Shown in pieces: positions 51,589-61,750 of a stretch of 64,000 nucleotides of DNA. The stretch lies in assembly GCF_000691525.1 (NCBI RefSeq), contig NZ_JMDW01000010.1, forward strand, positions 369,155-433,154. Direction: 5' to 3'. Under the pieces are notes generated by a model. That model was not told the DNA's origin. It searched no databases and saw only the letters and a program-made list of their open reading frames with translations. Position 1 is the first letter of the stretch. Every line of letters begins with the position of its first letter. This DNA is from Mycolicibacterium neoaurum ATCC 25795. Lineage in GTDB: Bacteria; Actinomycetota; Actinomycetes; Mycobacteriales; Mycobacteriaceae. The position numbers were made by a program, and so were the translations under genes.

Positions 51589-53729
51589 CCCGTAGTTGTC
51601 TCTGCTGTGGTCTGCACTGCCGGCTCGGCCGCGTCATCTGCCGTGTCGTCACGATCATTGTTCACATCGGCTCCCGGCGGGTCGGAAACGACCGGGGCAT
51701 CGCCGGCCGGACCGGACTCGGCTCCCAGCGCCGCCAGGACGGCCTCGGCCGTGGCCACCCCGATACCGGGCACCGCGGTGATCTCCGCGACGCTGGCCGC
51801 GCGCAGTCGCGCCACCGAACCGAAGTGCGTCACCAGCGCCTTGCGACGGTGCTCCCCGAGCCCGCGCACCGAGTCCAGGGCCGAGGCCGTCATCCGTTTG
51901 GAGCGCTTGCTGCGGTGGAAGGTGATGGCGAATCGGTGCGCCTCGTCGCGGATGCGCTGCAGCAGATACAGACCCTCGCTGGTGCGCGGCATGATCACCG
52001 GGTCGGGCTCGTTCGGTACCCAGACCTCCTCGAGGCGTTTGGCCAGCCCGATCACCGCGACATCGGTGATCCCGAGATCGTCGAGGACCGCTTGGGCGGC
52101 ATTGACCTGCGGCGCACCACCGTCGACAACGAACAGGTTCGGTGGATAGGCGAATCTGCGCGATTTACCTTCGGCCACCATCGGTTGTTCGATATCGGCA
52201 ACGTGGCGGGCGAACCGGCGCCGGGTCACCTCGGCGATCGAGGCGACGTCATCGGAGCGGCCGTCGCCGGCGGCCTCCCGGATGGCGTAATGCCGGTAGT
52301 CGGATTTCCGCGGCAGGCCGTCCTCGAAGACGACGAGCGAGGCGACCACATCAGTGCCCTGCACATGGCTGATGTCGACGCATTCGATGCGCAACGGCGC
52401 GTCAGGCAGTTCCAAGAAGTCCTGAATGCTCTGCAGAGCAGCGGATCTCGCGTTGAAGTCGCCGGCACGCTTGAGTTTGTGCTGCGCAAGCGCCTCCTTC
52501 GCGTTGCGGTGCACGGTCTCGGCAAGCGCCTTTTTGTCACCGCGCACCGGCACACGCAACCGGACCCGCGAGCCGCGTAGCTCGCTGAGCCAGGTGGTCA
52601 ATTCTTCGGCGTTGTCCGGCAGCACCGGCACCAGCACTTCACGCGGGACCGGCGTGGTCGCATCATCGGCGGACCCGGGCGCGGCGCCGGCACCGCCGGC
52701 GTCCAATTCGGCCTGGTCACCGTAGAACTGGGTGAGGAACTGCTCGACGAGGTACGCCTGACCCGAGGTACCCGGCTCCGCGACACCTGTCGCCTCCGGC
52801 TCCGCGACACCTGTCGCCTCCGGCTCCGTGACACCGGTCGCCTCCGGCTCCGAAGCCTTCTCCAGCACCCACCCCCGCTGACCCCGCACCCGGCCGCCGC
52901 GTACGTGGAACACCTGTACCGCCGCTTCCAGCTCGTCGTCGGCGAAGGCCACCACGTCGGCATCGGTACCGTCACCGAACACCACGGTCTGTTTCTCCAG
53001 TGCCCGACGGAGAGCCCCGATGTCATCACGCAGCCGCGCCGCCCGCTCGAAGTCCAGATCCTCTGCCGCGGAGTTCATCTGCTTTTCCAGATCACGCACC
53101 AGCCGGTCGGTCTTGCCGGCCAGGAAGTCGCAGAAGTCCTCGACGATCTTGCGGTGGGCTGCGGCGTCGACCTTTCCCACGCATGGCGCCGAGCACTTGT
53201 CGATGTACCCCAGCAGGCATGGCCGGTCGATCTGGCTGTGTCGCTTGAAGACCCCTCCCGAGCACGTGCGGGCGGGGAACACCCGGGTCAGCAGGTCCAA
53301 CGTCTCGCGGATCGCCCAGGCATGCGCGTAGGGGCCGAAGTAACGCACACCTTTACGACGCGGCCCTCGGTAGACGAACAGCCGCGGATACTCCTCGTTG
53401 AGGGTGACCGCCAAGACCGGATAGGACTTGTCGTCGCGGTAGCGGATGTTGAACCGAGGGTCGAACTCCTTGATCCAGTTGTACTCCAGCTGGAGGGCCT
53501 CGACCTCGGTGCTCACCACCGTCCACTCGACGCTGCCCGCAGTGGTGACCATCTGGCGCGTCCGCGGCGCCAGCGCCGACAGATCGGCGAAATACGAGTT
53601 GAGGCGGCTGCGCAGGCTCTTGGCCTTGCCGACGTAGATCACCCGGCCGTGCGGGTCACGGAACCGATAGACGCCGGGTTCGACAGGAATCGAACCCGGT
53701 GCCGGGCGGTAGGTCGCGGGGTCTGGCAC
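51585..53729 (-). CDS. uvrC: UvrC, excinuclease ABC subunit C
   Basis: A 714-residue nucleotide-excision-repair nuclease that makes both incisions around a lesion. Domains in order: GIY-YIG nuclease ([20 protein letters not shown], residues 18–37), a cysteine-rich patch ([24 protein letters not shown]), the UVR helix, the RNase H-like nuclease ([20 protein letters not shown]) and C-terminal tandem HhH ([35 protein letters not shown]). It is longer than usual because of a tandem EPEATGVA repeat at about residues 295–319 and an extra acidic tail. It lies 9 bp from the murD2-like gene. Confidence 0.96.
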   Translation of the reverse strand: MPDPATYRPAPGSIPVEPGVYRFRDPHGRVIYVGKAKSLRSRLNSYFADLSALAPRTRQMVTTAGSVEWTVVSTEVEALQLEYNWIKEFDPRFNIRYRDDKSYPVLAVTLNEEYPRLFVYRGPRRKGVRYFGPYAHAWAIRETLDLLTRVFPARTCSGGVFKRHSQIDRPCLLGYIDKCSAPCVGKVDAAAHRKIVEDFCDFLAGKTDRLVRDLEKQMNSAAEDLDFERAARLRDDIGALRRALEKQTVVFGDGTDADVVAFADDELEAAVQVFHVRGGRVRGQRGWVLEKASEPEATGVTEPEATGVAEPEATGVAEPGTSGQAYLVEQFLTQFYGDQAELDAGGAGAAPGSADDATTPVPREVLVPVLPDNAEELTTWLSELRGSRVRLRVPVRGDKKALAETVHRNAKEALAQHKLKRAGDFNARSAALQSIQDFLELPDAPLRIECVDISHVQGTDVVASLVVFEDGLPRKSDYRHYAIREAAGDGRSDDVASIAEVTRRRFARHVADIEQPMVAEGKSRRFAYPPNLFVVDGGAPQVNAAQAVLDDLGITDVAVIGLAKRLEEVWVPNEPDPVIMPRTSEGLYLLQRIRDEAHRFAITFHRSKRSKRMTASALDSVRGLGEHRRKALVTHFGSVARLRAASVAEITAVPGIGVATAEAVLAALGAESGPAGDAPVVSDPPGADVNNDRDDTADDAAEPAVQTTAETTTG
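52774..52845. repeat. 24-bp in-frame tandem repeat in uvrC
   Basis: Two exact copies of a 24-bp unit (52774–52797, 52798–52821) and a third with two changes (52822–52845), then a partial unit. Each encodes EPEATGVA (or VT). It lies in the linker before the RNase H-like half of UvrC. Confidence 0.9.
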
Positions 53730-53738
53730 AGGTCCAGG

Positions 53739-55022
53739 TTAGAGGCTGTCGATGACAGCGCAGAATGCTGCGCCTTTGGCCTCGTAGTTGCGGTAGAGGT
53801 CATAGCTGGCCGCTCCCGGCGACAGCAGCACGACATCGATGCCGGGCAATCCGGCGGCCAACCGCACCGCCTCGTCGAGCCCCTCGACCCGGTGCGTTCG
53901 GTCGGGATGAGACCCGGCAAAATCGACCCCGATCAATGGCCCGTTGGTAGGAGCCTGGATCAGGGTCACATCACGGGTGCCCGAACAGAGGAACCCATCG
54001 AGCTGTCGGTAATCCAGCGACCTGTCCATCCCACCCACGATCAGCGCGATACGGTCGTCGGCGCGCATCGCCGACAACGCGGCCACCACGCTCTCCCCCG
54101 TCGTAGCCAGCGTGTCGTCGATCCAGCGCCTACCGGCGGTGGTGCGCACCGTCTGCAGCCGGTGCGGCAGACCGGTGAAGGTGGCTGCCGCGGAATCGAT
54201 CTCGGCCTCGGCCACCGGCCTGCCGAGTATCTCGGCAGCCGCCGCGGCGGCCAACGCGGCATTGACTGCGTTGTGTGGGTACGCCAACACCGAGTCGGCA
54301 GCCGGTCGGTACACCTCTGCCGTCGGCAGTTCACGCACCGTGGGGAACTCCTCGATACCCACACCGCGCAGCGCGGCGGTCACCCCGGCGGTTGTGATCA
54401 AAACCCTTGCGCCGCGGTTGAACACGGCAGCCTTGGCCGAGTAGTAGGACGCAATGTCGCCATGCCAGTCGAGATGGTCCTGGTAGAGGTTGGTGATCAC
54501 GGCCACCGCAGGCGAGGTGCTCAGCAGCGCGCACTGCTGACTGGACAGCTCGGCGACCACCCATTGCCCGGCCGCCGGGGACAGGTCCGAGAGCGGTGTG
54601 CCGATATTGCCGGCCGCGACGGCGGGCACACCGAGACCGGCAAGCAGATGAGCCAGGAACGACGCCGTGGTGCTCTTACCCTTGGTGCCGGTGACGCCGA
54701 TCGTCTGCGCGCCGTGGCGGGCCATGTACCAGTCGGCGGCGCTGGAGACCGGCGGGCCGTTACGCCGCATGTCCTCGAACACCGGATGCTGCCACGGCAC
54801 GCCGGGACTGACGAATACGATATCGCTGTCGCGCAACACGTTCGGCGCATCGGGGCCGTAGTGGACGGCCAGCCGCTCGATATCTGGTGCAGTGCCGTCG
54901 ATCGCACGGTCATCCACCGCGATGATGCGCTCGGCGCCGTGCGCTGACGCCGTCCGGGCCATCGAGAGCCCTTCCTTGCCCAGCCCCCAGATACCGACGG
55001 TGCGCCCGGAAAGCTCAATCAT
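53739..55022 (-). CDS. murD2: MurD2-like UDP-MurNAc-L-Ala–L-glutamate ligase
   Basis: A 427-residue Mur ligase. It has a Rossmann-like N-terminal domain (TVGIWGLGKEGLSMARTA), the ATP loop VTGTKGKSTTASFL near residue 115, the central-domain NLYQDHLDWHGD and a C-terminal ligase domain (DDTLATTGESVVAAL; VLLSPGAASYDLY). It resembles MurD but lies outside a division/cell-wall cluster and overlaps a murL-like gene by 8 bp. In Xanthomonas the pair MurD2–MurL adds L-glutamate to UDP-MurNAc-L-Ala and then epimerises it, so the same role is proposed here. The ATG at 55022 begins the conserved domain; the longer frame is a shadow of murL. It could instead be an ordinary MurD paralogue. Confidence 0.8.
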   Translation of the reverse strand: MIELSGRTVGIWGLGKEGLSMARTASAHGAERIIAVDDRAIDGTAPDIERLAVHYGPDAPNVLRDSDIVFVSPGVPWQHPVFEDMRRNGPPVSSAADWYMARHGAQTIGVTGTKGKSTTASFLAHLLAGLGVPAVAAGNIGTPLSDLSPAAGQWVVAELSSQQCALLSTSPAVAVITNLYQDHLDWHGDIASYYSAKAAVFNRGARVLITTAGVTAALRGVGIEEFPTVRELPTAEVYRPAADSVLAYPHNAVNAALAAAAAAEILGRPVAEAEIDSAAATFTGLPHRLQTVRTTAGRRWIDDTLATTGESVVAALSAMRADDRIALIVGGMDRSLDYRQLDGFLCSGTRDVTLIQAPTNGPLIGVDFAGSHPDRTHRVEGLDEAVRLAAGLPGIDVVLLSPGAASYDLYRNYEAKGAAFCAVIDSL

Positions 55023-56328
55023 CGAGCAACTTCGCATACCGGTCGGGCACATGATGATGTGCGGGTCCGGCGTCGTGGTCGACGGCGATCGCGGCGAGTG
55101 CATCGCGGTGGCGGCCGAACTCGTCGACCAGCGCCAGATCCTGCCATTGCGGGTCGTCGAGCACCGCCAGCATCGCCTCGGCGGCCTCGTAGTACTCGCC
55201 AACGCATTCGAACGGTTTGTGCACTCCGATACCGAGGATGTCGGCGAAACCCTCGCGGTGGCCGGTGTCGGCGAACAGGTTGCGCCCGAAGATCTGCTCC
55301 AGGGTGGCCCGGCCCAGCCGCGGGGCCAGCAGCACGAAGACGAACTGGCATTTGGGACAGATGCCGCACCATGAGGTCGCGCGCTTGGCGGGGTCGAGTG
55401 CGAACAATCGGTTGCAGCTGGTGAACACGTCGAAGTACTCGGTGCAACGAGCGAAGCGATCGGCGATCTCGGATTCGGACAGGCCGCGCAGCAACGAGAA
55501 GTACCGGTCCGGATCGAAGCCGTGCTGTGCCAGGGTATCTCGCAGCAATGTCTCGTAGGCCAGGCTCTTGGACCACTGGTGATTGATATCGCGGCCGAGC
55601 CACTCGATGTTGCCGATATTGGAGGACCGCTCGTTGGACAGCACGACGGGCCCGAATCCGTTGGCCTGAGCGACGATCAGTCCGATCACGCTGTTGATGG
55701 CCGTCACCGGCACGTGGCCGTTGTAGGCCCCGTTGGCGTTGGCCTCGATGAGCGCCCGATCGATGCTGCGCCGCACGTGCACGCTGCTCAACCCGCTGAC
55801 CTGGATGCACCGGTCGATGGGGTCATACCGGTTGACGCTGAACAGCATCGGGGCCAAGCCGTGCCGACGTAGAGCTTCGATGCTGACGACCGAATCCTTA
55901 CCACCGCCGACCGGCACCAGTGGGGTGGCCTCGGCGTCGAAATCGTCGACGACCGGTGTTTCGGCGGCCGTGGGCCCGTCGACCTGCGGGGTCAGCGCCG
56001 CGGGAAGATCATTTCGATACGCGAACTCCCCGAGGCCGCCCTCGATCAGGGTACGCAGGTAGTGCTTCTCGAACTCGTGCGTCTCGAAGGCGATCTCGAT
56101 CCGCGGGGGCGCGGCGGCCTTGTAGTAACTCAGCGCGCAGGTGACGGCGAGCAGCCGGGCCAGCAGCGGGTGTGGCCGCGCACCGCCGAGGGTGTCGCCG
56201 AAATCGATCACCTCGGCGAACGTCATCGGCTCCGGTCCGCGCAGTGTGTAACGCAGCGAGAGCTTGCCCTCGTCGAACGCGTAACCGTCGATCACCAATG
56301 CCTCGAAGGACTCCGGCCGGAACGTCAT
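55015..56328 (-). CDS. murL: MurL-like UDP-MurNAc-L-Ala-L-Glu epimerase
   Basis: A 437-residue protein matching the MurL family of Xanthomonas closely at remembered signature blocks: GLGEFAYRND, the PP-loop-like PVGGGKDSVVSIEALRRHG near residue 140, YNGHVPVTAINSVI, LSNERSSN, INHQWSKSLAYE, FTSCNRLF, SWCGICPKCQFVFVLLAP, IFGRNLFAD and HKPFECVGE. MurL uses ATP to activate and epimerise the terminal L-Glu of UDP-MurNAc-L-Ala-L-Glu to D-Glu, replacing glutamate racemase in peptidoglycan synthesis. It is translationally coupled to the murD2-like gene (8-bp overlap) and to the upstream gene (4-bp overlap). Mycobacteria are known for MurI, so this is unexpected. Confidence 0.88.
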   Translation of the reverse strand: MTFRPESFEALVIDGYAFDEGKLSLRYTLRGPEPMTFAEVIDFGDTLGGARPHPLLARLLAVTCALSYYKAAAPPRIEIAFETHEFEKHYLRTLIEGGLGEFAYRNDLPAALTPQVDGPTAAETPVVDDFDAEATPLVPVGGGKDSVVSIEALRRHGLAPMLFSVNRYDPIDRCIQVSGLSSVHVRRSIDRALIEANANGAYNGHVPVTAINSVIGLIVAQANGFGPVVLSNERSSNIGNIEWLGRDINHQWSKSLAYETLLRDTLAQHGFDPDRYFSLLRGLSESEIADRFARCTEYFDVFTSCNRLFALDPAKRATSWCGICPKCQFVFVLLAPRLGRATLEQIFGRNLFADTGHREGFADILGIGVHKPFECVGEYYEAAEAMLAVLDDPQWQDLALVDEFGRHRDALAAIAVDHDAGPAHHHVPDRYAKLLDD

Positions 56329-57059
56329 ACATTCACCTCGAATCGGCGCGCGCCGATGGCGGTCACCGGGTGGATTTCGAATCGCGGCGAGACAAACTGC
56401 GCGGCGACGGCATTGCCGACATCGATCGGCTCGTCGGTGCGAGGCATATCGGCGACGAGCCCGGCGGCGATCGACAGATCAAGCACATCGACACCGGTGC
56501 CGATGCGGCCCCGCTCGGTGTCGAAGATGAGGGCACCGAGTTGTGGCCGCCCGATCCGGTCGCCCACCACGTCGGCGACGTCGACGTAACCGGTGGCCGC
56601 CAGTTCCCGGGCGGCGAGGTCGTCAGCGGCCCGGCTGGTGGTGTCGACGGCGATCCGGCGCCATTGCGGCACCGGGTGGTGGGGCCGCACATCCAACGCA
56701 ACGCGGTCGTCGCGGTGGGGAGTGATCGTGGCGCCGGAGACCAGGAATTGCGTTCGTCCGTGGATCGGCACGACCAGCACTTCGGCGGCAATCACGGCAC
56801 CGGCATCGACCCGGTCGAGCAGACCGTCGAGTGCATCGTTCAACGCATCCTCCGCGGGCATATCGGTGCCGTAGAAGTCGGCGACCGCGGCCAGCCTGCG
56901 CCAGATCAACGCGGTCGCCGGTGGACGTCCGACCACCAGCGGTGCCGTCAGAGCGGGATGCGAACCCAGACCCGAGATCAGGGTCGGTGCTGTGACGAGC
57001 GGCACGCCGGCATCGGCGATACCGTCAGCCGAGGCTGATACGAAATCCAAGGTACTCAT
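56325..57059 (-). CDS. unknown protein with class IV aminotransferase-like pattern, no lysine
   Basis: A 244-residue protein, first gene of the murL operon. I do not recognise it firmly. Its C-terminal half resembles fold-type IV PLP enzymes (D-amino acid aminotransferase, PabC): TTSRAADDLAARELAATG, RPQLGALIFDTERGRIGTG, and VAAQFVSPRFEIHPVTAIG, which matches the usual ELFVTSTxxxITPVxxID segment. The place normally held by the PLP lysine is Thr/Ser, and the whole protein contains no lysine at all. It could be a catalytically dead or repurposed homologue acting with MurD2/MurL, or an unrelated β-rich protein. The 4-bp overlap with murL shows it is part of the same operon. Confidence 0.5.
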   Translation of the reverse strand: MSTLDFVSASADGIADAGVPLVTAPTLISGLGSHPALTAPLVVGRPPATALIWRRLAAVADFYGTDMPAEDALNDALDGLLDRVDAGAVIAAEVLVVPIHGRTQFLVSGATITPHRDDRVALDVRPHHPVPQWRRIAVDTTSRAADDLAARELAATGYVDVADVVGDRIGRPQLGALIFDTERGRIGTGVDVLDLSIAAGLVADMPRTDEPIDVGNAVAAQFVSPRFEIHPVTAIGARRFEVNV

Positions 57060-57104
57060 CGACTTGTCGATCCTACCCGAGCGTCTGACTGTGATACTGG
57101 AGCC

Positions 57105-57561
57105 ATGGGCATGGGGCAGGTGCGCGTGGCCCGGCTCACCGAGACGGACTGGCGCGCGTTCGCCGGTATGCGACTGCGGGCGCTCACCGATTCATTGGGC
57201 GACCGTAGCCCGCACTATCGGCACGAGAGCACGTTCACCGCCGCGCAGTGGCGCCGCCGGCTACGCGCACACGCCCAGTTCGCGCTCGTCATCGACAATC
57301 GGGCGGTCGGCCTGATCGGCGCCCAGCGCCAGGGTCCGGAATCGGTGTACCTGTACTCGCTGTGGCTGGACCCGACGGCGCGTGGCCGCGGGTTCGGTCG
57401 CACCCTGGTCGCCGGGGCGGTCGACTGGGCGCGCACCCAGCGGGTGCACCGGGTCACCTTGCGGGTCAACCGCGACAACGCGCCGGCGTTGGCGGTCTAC
57501 GACAGCCTCGGATTCATGATGGAGTCCAGTGATTCGGGCGCGGGTGATGACGCGCCCGAGG

Positions 57562-57587
<26 letters not shown>
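57105..57587 (+). CDS. GNAT-family N-acetyltransferase
   Basis: A 160-residue acetyltransferase. The acetyl-CoA-binding motif LDPTARGRGFGRTLVAGAVD and the C-terminal VNRDNAPALAVYDSLGFM are clear. The acceptor is unknown; small molecules or protein N-termini are possible. It is transcribed divergently from the murL operon (45 bp between starts) and its last 26 bp overlap the converging PH-domain gene. An ATG two codons later is an equally possible start. Confidence 0.88.
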
Positions 57588-59779
<2,192 letters not shown>

Positions 59780-59910
59780 TGTCGCCTCGTCATCGCTGGC
59801 CGAAACATGTCTGTGCCACCTTCATCAGTTCGTCTGCGCCCGTCCCGCAGCAGCAGCTGCGCAGGACGGACAGTTACACCAGTATGAACCACGGCCCCCC
59901 AGCAGTTATT

Positions 59911-59941
59911 GCCCGCCGGTCCCCCAGCGGGATCGACGGGC
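59911..59941 (-). terminator. strong hairpin after the repeat-protein gene
   Basis: A 13-bp stem with one mismatch and one wobble pair and a 5-base loop starts 20 bases past the stop of the repeat-protein gene (GCCCGTCGATCCC paired to GGGACCGGCGGGC on the minus strand). There is no U-run. It probably separates this gene from ribBA. Confidence 0.6.
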
Positions 59942-59961
59942 AACAACGCGGGGCCGCAGGC

Positions 59962-61656
59962 TCAGAACGTGTACGTCACACTCACACAGGCCGGTGACCC
60001 GTCCGGGCAGACGTGGCCGTCGAAGTAACGCACCGTGAAGGTCTCGCTCGGGTAGAACCGGCCGCATTTTCGCGAGGTCGACGTGTAGTTCACCAGGAAT
60101 GCGCCGGTCCGGGTGCGGTACACCGACACCGAGCCGCGGGGGTTGTCCTGGACGACGGCGAAGGCGATGTCGTCCCCGTCGGGATCGGCCACCGTGGTGG
60201 TCCACGAAGCCGTCTTGAGCAGGCCGAGCCGTCCGCTCGCACCGACGGTGCACTGGGTCGGCAGCTGATTGTGTGGCAGCAGATGCACGGGCACCACCAC
60301 CAGCGTGCCGTCCTCGGCGGTGACGGTGAAATGGTCCAGCTTGTCGGCGGCCAGGGCCGTCACCGCGGCCGCGGCGTGCCCGATCGCGGTGTTCAAGGCG
60401 CTGGAGTAGGTGAACGTTCCGTCGTCATTGACCGTCACCGAGCTGCCCTTGGCGGAGATGACGGTATTGCCGGGCAGTCCCCCACCGTCGACCCGCAGCG
60501 GACGTCCGTCGGCTGCCGTCGCGACGATGCGTCCGCGCGTTGTCTGTACGCCGGCGGTGTTGACGACCGATTCGGTGAGCTGCGCGCGGCCCGTGACGGG
60601 AGACATATCGGCGAGCGGCGGGCAGACCTGGACGGTCGCGACGGTGATGGAGCGACCGAAATCGTCGGTGCCGATGATGGTGAACGCGTCATCGGCGGTG
60701 ATGCCGTATCCCAGGCCGGGCGTGCGCGTGTAGACGTAGGTGCCGTTGCTGCTCACCTGTGCGCTGCCCTTGGCCGGCGGTCGTCCGACGCTGAACCGGA
60801 TCGGGCCATCGCTGTCGGAGGCCACCGAGAGCCGGCCACGTTGCACGTTGGGCGCGACTGCGATGGTTTCGTCGTCGATCCGCAGATGCGCGAGCGGCCG
60901 GACGACGATATCGGCGGTGCCGCCCTGGCTGTCGATCGCGGTGACCACGAAGCGGTCGGTGTCCAGGCCGGGGATGGCCGCGGTGGAGACCGTCGGGATG
61001 AAGACGAAGCGACCGGAATTGGTATCCAGCTGGACAAGTCCACCCCGGTCCGAGTAAGCGGACTCCGGCGTGGAATCCGCGGCATTAGAACCATTGACCA
61101 AGCTGTAAGTCAGCTTGGTTCCATCCGATGCTGCGCCCTCGATGCAACCCACCACGACACCATCCTCGAACGGCAGCCCGAGCCTCGCCGCGCCCGTTGG
61201 CGGTACGTTTGCGGCGAGGATCACCACCCTCACCTCCGCGGCGGTGCTGCGCCCGTAAAGATCTGTGACTGCCACCGTGAAGGTGTCGACTTGGTCGATC
61301 TGATCGGTGCTACTTCTCGCGAACTGCCGGGCTTGTAACGACGGCGTGTAGGTGAAGTGCCCCGTCGTCGCACCAACCGACACCAGCCCGCCCTTAGCTG
61401 TCGTGAACAGCGTTGGTCCGTAAGTGATCGCACCGTTGCCCTGATCCACGGCAGTGACAGATCCGAAGATCGCGCCGGTCACCGGATGCGGATTGCCGAC
61501 TTCCACATCGACAGCCGGAGCCTCGTTGGCCTGCAGGATGACTCGGGTGCCTATCCCCGGCTCATTCGATGCAAAATCTGGCAACGCGGTAATGCCGAGT
61601 CCGCCGGCAAAAACGTTCGGTACATCGAAAAATCGAGGCAGATCGTCAATCGACAT
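59962..61656 (-). CDS. Ig/cadherin-like repeat protein, divergent shorter copy
   Basis: A 564-residue β-sandwich repeat protein. Four divergent modules follow in the same order as in the neighbouring gene: a type-iii-like (GHFTYTPS … DTFTVAVTDLYGRST), type i (LTYSLVN … DRFVVTAIDSQGGTA), type ii (GTYVYTRTPGLGYGI … DAFTIIGTDDFGRS) and type iii (GTFTYSSALNTAIGHAAAAV). A C-terminal domain follows with four cysteines (CTVGASG, RKCGRF, HVCPDG, PACVS). There is no signal peptide at MSIDDLPRFFD, though the ATG has a good GAAGGA site. It may be a decayed or recombined end of the larger protein, or be secreted another way. Export and adhesion are inferred from the domain type. Confidence 0.65.
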   Translation of the reverse strand: MSIDDLPRFFDVPNVFAGGLGITALPDFASNEPGIGTRVILQANEAPAVDVEVGNPHPVTGAIFGSVTAVDQGNGAITYGPTLFTTAKGGLVSVGATTGHFTYTPSLQARQFARSSTDQIDQVDTFTVAVTDLYGRSTAAEVRVVILAANVPPTGAARLGLPFEDGVVVGCIEGAASDGTKLTYSLVNGSNAADSTPESAYSDRGGLVQLDTNSGRFVFIPTVSTAAIPGLDTDRFVVTAIDSQGGTADIVVRPLAHLRIDDETIAVAPNVQRGRLSVASDSDGPIRFSVGRPPAKGSAQVSSNGTYVYTRTPGLGYGITADDAFTIIGTDDFGRSITVATVQVCPPLADMSPVTGRAQLTESVVNTAGVQTTRGRIVATAADGRPLRVDGGGLPGNTVISAKGSSVTVNDDGTFTYSSALNTAIGHAAAAVTALAADKLDHFTVTAEDGTLVVVPVHLLPHNQLPTQCTVGASGRLGLLKTASWTTTVADPDGDDIAFAVVQDNPRGSVSVYRTRTGAFLVNYTSTSRKCGRFYPSETFTVRYFDGHVCPDGSPACVSVTYTF

Positions 61657-61750
61657 ATAAGGAATCCTTCGTACGAGTATCCCGTCCCACCCGCGGCTGT
61701 TGTCGGCGGGCAGCACTGAAGGGTGCTGAACAGGGCCGCCCGCCCACCGC

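Noticed and set aside
52774..52845. CRISPR-like repeats
   Set aside because: The units are contiguous with no spacers and are in frame with uvrC; this is a coding tandem repeat.
53674..53699. CCGGGTTCGA…TCGAACCCGG, resembling a tRNA T-arm
   Set aside because: It lies inside the uvrC coding start, encodes conserved residues, and no anticodon or acceptor arms flank it. It is a hairpin-forming coding stretch, not a tRNA or an attachment site.
59780..59961. Possible FMN riboswitch upstream of ribBA
   Set aside because: I could not find the conserved RFN element blocks on the minus strand; the only structure is the terminator-like hairpin of the repeat gene.
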